From assembly GCA_039666455.1 (NCBI GenBank), contig JAVSLW010000028.1, positions 1 to 58,258 on the forward strand: DNA of 58,258 bases, given 5' to 3'. Of this stretch, positions 1-8,100 are shown piece by piece. The DNA is from Methanobacterium sp. Its GTDB lineage: Archaea > Methanobacteriota > Methanobacteria > Methanobacteriales > Methanobacteriaceae. The first letter of the stretch is position 1; every line of letters starts with the position of its first letter. Both the position numbers and the translations under genes were made by a program. Below the pieces are notes generated by a model. That model saw only the letters and a list, made by a program, of their open reading frames with translations, had not been told where the DNA came from and did not search any database.

Positions 1-1992
1 TCCATACCAAGTATTATCTGTTATATTGTTGTTTTGGATTGTGTTATCATTTGAATGGCTTAATTCAATTCCCATCCAACTATTATTTGTTATTTTGTTA
101 TTTTGGATTGTGTTATTATTTGAACTTGTGAGGGCAATTCCATAATGATCAATGTTTGTCACTGTATTACTCTGGATGGTATTATTATTTGAATAATAAA
201 GCCATATTCCGTAAGGATTATTTGTTATTGTGTTTCCAATTAGTGTGTTGTTGTTTGAGTGCCAGAGGTAAATACCAGTTGCAGCAATGTTTGTTATGGT
301 ATTTCCAGTTATTATGTTGTTGTTTGAATAGTCTAGACGGATTGCATCCCAACTGTTTGTTATAGTATTCCCATTGACAGTGCAGTTATTAGCATCATTC
401 AAATTAATACCATGTGAACTGGTTGCACAAATCAATGTAAAACCCTGAATTGTTGAACCACTACCACCAGAAGTAATAGTAATAACTGGTTTTGACGAAT
501 TTACAGTTTGAATAGTTACATTCACACCAAAAACAGGTCTTAAAATAAGTTGTTTATTTATAATAATGTTTTCAGTGTAGGTTCCGTTCTTAACCTCAAT
601 AATATGACCATTTAAAGTTAAATTATCATCTATAGCATCCTGGATTCGTGAATACGTTTTATTAGTATTTATATTGATTATTGGAAGATTAATTGTGTAA
701 TTTATGGTTTGAACCTGTGCCTGGTTACCAGCAGAGTCCACAGCCATTAACTTCAAAATAGTGGTAGTGGGGATGTTTATAGGGCTTACATACCTTGTGC
801 TTGAAGTTGTGGGATCACTACCGTTAACAGTGTAATAAATTACAGGATTAGGGTCAAAATCATCCATTACAGTTAAAGTTACAACTGGTGCAGTGTTGTA
901 AACTCCACCTGCAGGATTTACAGTTACTATTGGTGCTGTTGTATCAATATTTTCAAGGGTTACATTTGTTTGCATTAATTGATTAGCTAAAGTGGCTGTA
1001 ATATTTGCAATACCTGAAATGGACGTTCCACGGTTAAATGCTGCATTAGCTTTACCATTACGTGTGCACGCTGTACCAGTAATAGTTCCTAAGTTAGTAG
1101 CAAAATTCACTGGAATATTATCCGGAATATGGCCCTGAGAAGAAGTGTCTCCACCTTGATTATTATGAGTTAAATCAGCTGTTATAGTGGAATTTTGGTT
1201 TGAAACAGTGCTAGGTGTGGCATTTACTTTTAAAACCAGCCATGGATCATAATTCACTATCCCATAATCTATATAGATATCAGTGGGGCTATTCCAGGAT
1301 TCTGTTGGATTATTTGAACCCCACCAGTTATTCTGCGCATTTACTATTCCCTCTTCAATATAAAGTCCCCAATCATTCTGAATAATATTATTAAAGCTAA
1401 TATTTGCTGCATAGAAACCATAAACATATAATCCAACCATATTGTGGGATATTGTGTTGCCATAAACTGTGTTATTAACACCATCCCGAATTTTGACACC
1501 ATCCCATTGATTATGCTTTATATTACTATCTGAAATAATGTTATTAGAACCATGATTAATGAGAATACCCCTACAGTTATTATGAATTATATTTCCTAAA
1601 ATTACATTATTATTAGAATTATCAATGTAGATGCTTGAACAATCAAAGCCTGTAGCTCCAGTTATAATGAAATTCTGTATAACCGAACCGCTTCCATTAA
1701 TATTTATTCTAAAAACTGGAAGGTTAGGATCCAAAGCTTTTACAGTCACATTTCTTCCAGAAGCTCCTGTTAAAGTAAGCTTTTTATTTATAACAATATT
1801 TTCTATATATGTATAATCAGTTCCATTGTCATCGTTTACAATAATGGTATCATTCGAAGAAGCATTGTTTACAGCTGCTTGAATACTATTTCCAGGATTA
1901 ACAGTCCAGTTAGCAGCAGATACTGTCCCCATAAACATTACAAATATCACAAAAAAGATTGTTATGACTAAAATTTTTCTTACATCATTCAT
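1..1992 (-). CDS. Secreted right-handed beta-helix surface protein (C-terminus outside window)
   Basis: The reading frame is open from an ATG at 1992 to the window edge (at least 664 residues). It starts with a signal peptide ending near GTVSAANW. Next comes a NosD/pectate-lyase-like beta-helix with many N-N-T-I-x-x-N rungs. A middle section looks like an invasin/Ig-like domain, followed by a module around PVIYYTVNGSDPTTSS that resembles the chitobiase C-terminal (CHB_HEX_C) fold. A second block of beta-helix rungs then runs off the edge. A purine-rich GGGGAAGGG lies just before the ATG. Such adhesin-like proteins are abundant in Methanobacteriales envelopes. The ligand is unknown, and the anchoring region would be in the missing C-terminus. 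Confidence 0.85.
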   Translation of the reverse strand, partial: MNDVRKILVITIFFVIFVMFMGTVSAANWTVNPGNSIQAAVNNASSNDTIIVNDDNGTDYTYIENIVINKKLTLTGASGRNVTVKALDPNLPVFRININGSGSVIQNFIITGATGFDCSSIYIDNSNNNVILGNIIHNNCRGILINHGSNNIISDSNIKHNQWDGVKIRDGVNNTVYGNTISHNMVGLYVYGFYAANISFNNIIQNDWGLYIEEGIVNAQNNWWGSNNPTESWNSPTDIYIDYGIVNYDPWLVLKVNATPSTVSNQNSTITADLTHNNQGGDTSSQGHIPDNIPVNFATNLGTITGTACTRNGKANAAFNRGTSISGIANITATLANQLMQTNVTLENIDTTAPIVTVNPAGGVYNTAPVVTLTVMDDFDPNPVIYYTVNGSDPTTSSTRYVSPINIPTTTILKLMAVDSAGNQAQVQTINYTINLPIININTNKTYSRIQDAIDDNLTLNGHIIEVKNGTYTENIIINKQLILRPVFGVNVTIQTVNSSKPVITITSGGSGSTIQGFTLICATSSHGINLNDANNCTVNGNTITNSWDAIRLDYSNNNIITGNTITNIAATGIYLWHSNNNTLIGNTITNNPYGIWLYYSNNNTIQSNTVTNIDHYGIALTSSNNNTIQNNKITNNSWMGIELSHSNDNTIQNNNITDNTWYG

Positions 1993-2154
1993 AGCCCTTC
2001 CCCGACACGATTATTGCTACATATCGATTGAAAGGAACTAATATTTAATACTTTCGATTCATAAAGACTATAAAACTTACTTGGTTGGAAATATTCTCAG
2101 CCAACACATTCAAAAAAAAAAATTATAGTTAAAAAAATATAGGACCCTAAAGAG

Positions 2155-2352
2155 TTATTTTTTATTTTCTAACTCTTTAATTCTTTCATTTAAGGCCCTT
2201 ATTATTATGTCCTGTGCGTCTTCAAGCTGTTCTTTTTCACCGTAAAGCACTGGCCCGTAATCAGTTTGTTTCACTTCTAACTCATGTTTTTCCAGTATTT
2301 CAGCAAGTATTTGCCCTGAAACTCCAGGAGGTATCCTCATTTCATATTTCAC
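2155..2352 (-). CDS. Small conserved methanogen protein of unknown function
   Basis: About 65 residues, charged, ending in a predicted helix (ALNERIKELENKK). I do not recognise a named family. I prefer the GTG at 2352 (product begins KYEMRIPPGVSG) because a GGTGAT ribosome-binding site lies three bases upstream; an ATG at 2373 would add seven residues. It follows tyrS by 33 bp or less and is probably cotranscribed with it. The motif RIPPGVSGQ and the short alpha/beta pattern suggest a small folded cytoplasmic protein. Function is unknown. Confidence 0.7.
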   Translation of the reverse strand: MKYEMRIPPGVSGQILAEILEKHELEVKQTDYGPVLYGEKEQLEDAQDIIIRALNERIKELENKK

Positions 2353-2385
2353 TAAATCACCTGTATATTTCATAAATTTTGTTAA

Positions 2386-3357
2386 TTATTCTGTAATTTC
2401 ATTTTCAAGATATTTCCGTACTGGCTTTAATATTTTAATTATATCTCTGGTTACAGCATTTTTAAGGTCTAATGGATGTAATTCACCATGACTGTATGAT
2501 TCTAAAAGCTCACCATAGGTTAGTTCAAGATTTCCTCCAAATTTAGGCGGTCTTTCAATTAACATTGTATCATACTTATCATATATGAAGTGTTTTGCTA
2601 TTTCTATGATTGGATTTCCTTCAATCAAGCCTTTAGGGCAGAAACTGTTCTTTATTTTCTTTTTAATGGATTCTGGAGAGTCATCAATGGCTATGAAATT
2701 TTCTTTGCTTGAAGACATCTTTTCACTGCCATCAGTCCCATGAAGAAGGGGTGTATGGATCATAACCGGTGCTGAAAATCCGATTCTGGATAAATTTTCT
2801 CTGGCAAGCATGTGGATTTTTCGCTGCTCCATTCCACCAACTGCAACGTCTGTATCCAAAAATAGCATGTCAACAACCTGCATAATCGGATATATGACTT
2901 CTGCAACTTTATGATCTTCTTTATGCCTTGTTATCTGGGCCATACTTCTTCTTGCACGTGCAAGTGTTGTTGAAAGTGCAAGTTCATATACTTTAAGGGT
3001 ATAATTGTCTGCAGTCTGGAAAGAAGACCCTGAAATAAATTCAGTCTCTTCATTTAGACCAAATGCAAGGAAACATTTTTTCATATGGTCTGAGATTTCT
3101 CTAATTTCTTCAAGAGTTCCTTTTCCATTTAAATAGGCGTGAAAGTCTGCTAAAAGGATTTTAATCTTAAAACCTGCTTTTTGGAGGTCTATCATTTTTT
3201 TAACGGTGATAGCATGTCCAAGATGAACTTTACCTGAAGGTTCATAGCCTATATAAGCTACAGGAGAATCTTTCTGGAGTTTTTCTTTAAGTTCATCGTG
3301 GGATATTATTTCAAGCGTTCCACTTTCTATCATGTCTATTTTAGTATTTATGTCCAT
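2386..3357 (-). CDS. tyrS: Tyrosyl-tRNA synthetase (archaeal type)
   Basis: A class I aminoacyl-tRNA synthetase that charges tRNA-Tyr. The Rossmann-fold signature HLGHA (HIGH-like) occurs near residue 46, within YEPSGKVHLGHA, and KMSSSK near residue 215. At about 323 residues it matches the compact archaeal/eukaryal TyrRS and lacks the bacterial S4 domain. Two ATGs are adjacent (3360 and 3357). The GGTGAT ribosome-binding site is better spaced for 3357. It lies in a minus-strand series mcm, aIF2-beta, NMD3, tyrS, all translation or replication genes. Confidence 0.95.
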   Translation of the reverse strand: MDINTKIDMIESGTLEIISHDELKEKLQKDSPVAYIGYEPSGKVHLGHAITVKKMIDLQKAGFKIKILLADFHAYLNGKGTLEEIREISDHMKKCFLAFGLNEETEFISGSSFQTADNYTLKVYELALSTTLARARRSMAQITRHKEDHKVAEVIYPIMQVVDMLFLDTDVAVGGMEQRKIHMLARENLSRIGFSAPVMIHTPLLHGTDGSEKMSSSKENFIAIDDSPESIKKKIKNSFCPKGLIEGNPIIEIAKHFIYDKYDTMLIERPPKFGGNLELTYGELLESYSHGELHPLDLKNAVTRDIIKILKPVRKYLENEITE

Positions 3358-3459
3358 CATATCACCGTAAATTATCTAAAATTAGTATATTTTATCTAAT
3401 TTAAAGAATCAGATAATTTATGTTATTTAAATCATATTAAACTTATATCTTAATACAAT

Positions 3460-4518
3460 TTAAATATTTTGAAAATTCCCCACAATATGAATATCACTGT
3501 CAATTACAATTACTGATACCACTGACCCGACTGGAATATCTGCAGTTTCTTCATTAATTTTAATGTCTACAGGTTCATAAGAATCAGGATGCAGAACCTG
3601 TATTGAATCTGGAGTTTTTGCAGTTACAGTACTTTCTTTAATATCTTCTTTCAAAGCAACAGTTTCTATTTTACTGTAATCTCTCCACTGCACAGATATA
3701 TTGCTTAAAGAATCCAGATCTTTAAAGATAACTTTTTTACCGTCAATACCAAGTACTTGCCCTAATGAGTTTCCATATTTAATAAAGTCATTAATTCTAA
3801 AATAAGGTATTCTAAGCGAAATCCAGATTCTATGCAGGTCTTTACCTGTTGATTTATCTCTCCCCATCAGTCGGGGTGATTCTTTTATTACACCCCCAAA
3901 ACGATCCTTTAAAGTGCTTGCCAATCGTTTTGCAACCTTGTAAGAACCAACGTAATAGTCTATTCCTTCTTTAAGCACAGCACGCTTGGAAATGTAGGCC
4001 ATCCTGTTTTTTCTGGAAAATTTATCGATGTTTTCTGAAATCAGAGCATCTATCACCGCAGCTTCTTCTTCATCAGGAACTCGGTTGTCAGCTCTAAACT
4101 GGATTACTGCTTCATAGTATCCTGATGCAAATTTACTGCACTGCGGACATACCGTTCTTATTATCTTGACATTAATTTTGTAGTCCTGCAGAATTGTCTG
4201 ACCCAAAACATCAGCTTTGAGGTGAACAATGCATTCAATGATTGATCCTCGTGCGGATAGAGTTTCCACGTTAATTTCAGTCATTTCAGCATATTTATTT
4301 AAAGTTATATGTTTATTTATGGTGTTTAGAATAATTTCTTCATCGGACAATTCTAATTCATACCATTTACCACTAACAAGCTGTGATTCACAGTGGGCAC
4401 ATACAGTAATTTCTATTTCATCCGGAATACGTGCTAAAATCAGCTCTTTTAAAAAACATGACTTGCAGACGCCGTTTATAATTTCCTGGTCAGTTTCTCC
4501 GCATTTTGGACAAAACAT
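3460..4518 (-). CDS. NMD3-family ribosome-associated protein
   Basis: 352 residues. The N-terminal zinc-binding pairs CPKC...CKSC and CAHC...CPQC are the hallmark of NMD3, which in eukaryotes is the export adaptor of the 60S subunit. Archaeal homologues contain the N-terminal Cys region and the middle domain and are presumed to act in large-subunit assembly. The C-terminal half (about 225-352) is beta-rich, consistent with the OB/SH3-like domains of the family. It sits 50 bp downstream of aIF2-beta, supporting a translation operon. Its function in archaea is inferred from family membership. Confidence 0.88.
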   Translation of the reverse strand: MFCPKCGETDQEIINGVCKSCFLKELILARIPDEIEITVCAHCESQLVSGKWYELELSDEEIILNTINKHITLNKYAEMTEINVETLSARGSIIECIVHLKADVLGQTILQDYKINVKIIRTVCPQCSKFASGYYEAVIQFRADNRVPDEEEAAVIDALISENIDKFSRKNRMAYISKRAVLKEGIDYYVGSYKVAKRLASTLKDRFGGVIKESPRLMGRDKSTGKDLHRIWISLRIPYFRINDFIKYGNSLGQVLGIDGKKVIFKDLDSLSNISVQWRDYSKIETVALKEDIKESTVTAKTPDSIQVLHPDSYEPVDIKINEETADIPVGSVVSVIVIDSDIHIVGNFQNI

Positions 4519-4568
4519 AATCGATCATCAGGGAATTTATTAAAAAAGGATAAATAAAAAAAATCTAT

Positions 4569-4976
4569 TTACAGGGTCTTTAGTGGAGCTTTTGCACCAC
4601 AAGCTTCGCATTTTAACAAAAATATACGGTCTTCTCTAACTATTCGTGTATCTGGCCTGTTACACTCATGGCACATGATGAATCTTTTCACATAATCATC
4701 TATTCTGTCGTTTATGAGATAATGGGTGAACTTACCCTGCATAATGGCTCTGCTCCCTTCTAAATTTCCTGCAGTGCCTAATTCTCTTAATAAAAACTTG
4801 AGAAGATGCTGTGAGTCTCTGTTTAATGCTTCTGCAATTTCTTTGAAATTCTGTATTATGGTTCTATTTCCCTGAATTACAGAATAAGCACGGGGTACAT
4901 TAAATCTTTTGGTTTCAAGAACCTTTTGTGGTAACTGGTCTATAGCCCTATCTAACAATTTATCATAATCGCTCAT
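4569..4976 (-). CDS. Translation initiation factor aIF2 subunit beta
   Basis: About 135 residues. It begins MSDYDKLLDRAIDQLP, has the central alpha/beta core (FNVPRAYSVIQGNRT) and a C-terminal zinc ribbon CHEC...CEAC. The beta subunit belongs to the aIF2 complex that brings Met-tRNAi to the small ribosomal subunit. The start at 4976 is supported by a strong GGGAGG ribosome-binding site 8-13 bases upstream; a longer frame from 5015 has no such site and adds an unconserved leader. A hairpin array occupies the DNA directly upstream and would be transcribed as part of the leader. Confidence 0.93.
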   Translation of the reverse strand: MSDYDKLLDRAIDQLPQKVLETKRFNVPRAYSVIQGNRTIIQNFKEIAEALNRDSQHLLKFLLRELGTAGNLEGSRAIMQGKFTHYLINDRIDDYVKRFIMCHECNRPDTRIVREDRIFLLKCEACGAKAPLKTL

Positions 4977-4997
4977 ATTTTTAACCTCCCAAAAAAA

Positions 4998-5070
4998 TTG
5001 CCCGAAAACTGTCAAAATCCCTCAATCTTCGATTTTGTGGGATTTTCGACGGCTTTGTTTTCGAGGGAAT
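4998..5070. repeat. Short-hairpin array A, upstream of aIF2-beta
   Basis: Nested inverted repeats. GAAAAC pairs with GTTTTC outermost, GTCAAAATCC pairs with GGATTTTcGAC inside it, and an inner AATC-ttc-GATT hairpin fills the centre. Linkers TGCCC (left) and ACGGCTTT (5049-5056) are the same as in arrays B, C and G. It lies between mcm and aIF2-beta, 22 bp or more from the aIF2-beta start. Confidence 0.8.
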
Positions 5071-5154
5071 TCAGTAATCTTAAAATAATTTTTAAAATTA
5101 GAGATATTTAATATATGTCTTTTATAACATAAAAAATTAATGGTTGAATTTCAA

Positions 5155-8100
5155 TTACACAGTTTTCAGATAACCTGCTTGAGGCTCAAATATCAGCCCT
5201 TGCTGCTTTAATTTGTTAATTATCTCCATAACTTTATCTTCACTTACATTGTACCGGTCTGACATTTCACCAGTTAATATGCTGACTGGAACTCTGCCCC
5301 CATATTCATCACTTAATTCTTTAATGATATCCAGGAGAACCCGAGCTTTATCTCGTTCTGATTTTGGTGTACGTCCTTCAACTTTGTCTATATCAACTTT
5401 ACCTGTTTCAGGATCCATGCCAACCTGCTTCATACATTCCTGTTGCAGTCTGATGGCCCTTTTTGCATCTTCAGCAGTAACTTCTTTTCCTAAGCGTATT
5501 TTACAGTTTGCTTCAGATAAACGCACTAAAGCTTCCAGCTGACGTGCTGTAATTGGAACTGGAGAATCATCATCTTCTGCACTCCCCCTCATTCCCACAT
5601 AAAACTCTTGAAGGACTTCGATAGCACCCTGCGTAAGCTGTGGATGAGTCTGTTTCCTTGCATAAGCGATATACTTCCTTAAAAGTTCAGGATCAATCTC
5701 AAAAGGAATAGAAGTATTTTTATGAATGTTTAAGATGTGTCCTGCAAGTTTTTTATCTCTCTCAGCATTTGGTTTATCCTCGACAATGAAGATCAGATCA
5801 AACCGGGAGAGAATAGGGGCCGGTAGATTTATCTGTTCTGCGATGGATTTATAACGGTCGAATCTCCCAAACTTGGGGTTTGCAGCTGCAAGCATGGCGC
5901 ACCTGGAATTTAATGTAGCCATTATTCCGGCCTTTGCTATGCTTATTGTCTGCTGCTCAAGTGCCTCATGTATAGCAGACCTGTCTTCAGACCTCATTTT
6001 GTCCAGCTCGTCTACACAGACGTTTCCACGATCTCCTAAGACCAGTGCACCTGCTTCAAGTGACCATCCCCCCAGATCGTCTTTAACAGCTGCTGCTGTG
6101 TTATGGACCACTATCCCATTTGCTATGAAACTATGAGATTTTTCGACTGTTAGATCATAAACATAGTTATATGGCGAGTTGATGATTTCAACTTTCTTTA
6201 TCTTTTCAAATAAAATGTCAGAATAAGCCAAGCTTTCAAGGTATTGAAGTTTTTCTCTAATTGTCTCTTCTTGAGCTTGTAACTCACTTAAAATCAAAGC
6301 AAGCGATGCACGCACTTTTTTATCTTTTATTCTTTTTGTAACTTTCAAAATCTCCGATTTTGAATGCCGGGGGAAATGTATTTCCTCGGCCACAAATCGA
6401 AGATTTGTTGGCCCAAACACTTCGTGTTTGACGGCTTTCAAAAGCTTCGCTTTTGATGCCACAAAATCAGAGATTTTGCAGGCTTCGTGTTCGGCGGGTT
6501 CAACAAGGATGTTAAACGGTACTTTTGTGTTCCTTCCTTTTCTTCTGAAATAGTCATAAAATGCCATTTTGTTTAATTTGAGCTCTTCATGACTCGAAAG
6601 TTTCCCAATTCCTGATCTAATCTCATCAGGTATCTCTATTTTGATATTTTCAATTGAAGCTTTTGATTTTAGGTTTCCAATAACTTTTTGAAGGGATTTT
6701 CTTGAAATAGCATCTCCTTTTTCAACTAAATGTCCAAAATTTGACCCATATGTTCCTTTAACGCTTATTCCATAGAAACTTCTTATTTCTTTTATAGTTT
6801 CTCCAATTCCAGGGATTACATCTATATTTGTGTCTATCTTCTGTTTCCTTCTTTTACTTAATAATTCCTGGAGTTTATTTTTCTTCTTCGGATGTTCAAA
6901 TCCAATTAGCATGCCAAACTTTTCTGTTGTTTCTCCAGAAATTCGGATGACATACTGATCATTCCTCTTTATAACCTTTTTTCCTCTTATCTCTGTAATT
7001 TCTCCTTTAACTCCTCTCTTTCTTAAATGTGCTATTATTCCAAATCTTAGAAGTGCAAGTTGGAGTTTTTTAGCTAATTTTTCACTTGCCGTGTAAAACT
7101 CAATGGACGAGGAACCATTATCACTTATGACAACTGTTCCGTCGGAATCGAATAATCCCCTTATAAATGCTGCAAGTTCTTTATCTGGAAGAGAAAATAT
7201 GATCTCACTAATATCGAGTCTATTAGATTTGGGGGATTCGGGAATACCGAGTCTGTTTAAAATATGTGCGATGATCTTTGAATGGAACCTAATACTTGGC
7301 ACTCTTTCTTTCGAAATCCCACAAAATCTTCGATTTTGGGGCCTTCGAAAATCTTTGATTTTCGATGCCCCGGAAATTCGTAGAATTTCCGAGGGCCCCA
7401 AACACTCTGTGTTTGAGGGCTCTGATTTCGAATGCCCGAACACCTTGTGTTCGACGGCTTTTTGAAAACTTTCTTCTGGCTCGATCCCGAAAAGTTCGCC
7501 CACAATAGATTTGAATTTTTCTCTAAGCTCTTTATTGCTATTTGAAAACCTTATAGAATAACCACCGCGGGGTGTAATTCTAATATCTCCATCCCCAGCT
7601 ATTAAGCCTGCGAAGTATAAAAATCTCTCATTTAAGTATTTAGGAAGCTTTATTGAATGTCCATGATATTGTGAAAAACCCTGAATTTTGTCACTTAACT
7701 TTTCCAAACTGTAACTGGTTTTTTTACTAAGTTTTAAGAGTATCTTTAAGTTAATATTACCTCGAGCATTTTCATTTGTCCAGTTATGATAAAGAAGGTT
7801 TTCATTAACTCCAAGCTCTTGGGCGAGTTCTCTAATGCTTTTTTCTTTCTTAATTTTCTTGATAAATTTTTTTACTAAGGGTTTTGCTCCGTAAACCACA
7901 ACATTATCGATATCTTTGATAAGTTCGAGTGTTAAAACATTTTGTCCTCTGTGTTCTAATTTTCTTGTTGTTGCTACATGGTTGTTTTCTTCAAATCTTT
8001 TAGCTTCCATCCACCTTAATTCTCCATTTTCAAAGCTTAACACTTTTGTTTCTGGTGTTAAAATCAATTCCTTCCTCGTTTGTGTTGTTATTTTAACCAG

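Noticed and set aside
156..365. Plus-strand frames of 60-70 codons within the beta-helix gene
   Set aside because: Antisense shadows of the repetitive beta-helix coding sequence.
6344..7461. Hairpin arrays as CRISPR arrays or transcription terminators
   Set aside because: The arms differ between units and there are no spacers of constant length; two arrays lie inside a translated gene, so a terminator role is not plausible there.
7257..7505. Overlapping minus-strand reading frame of 82 codons in the intein
   Set aside because: It arises from the palindromic arrays, which are open in several frames; the intein frame is the real one.
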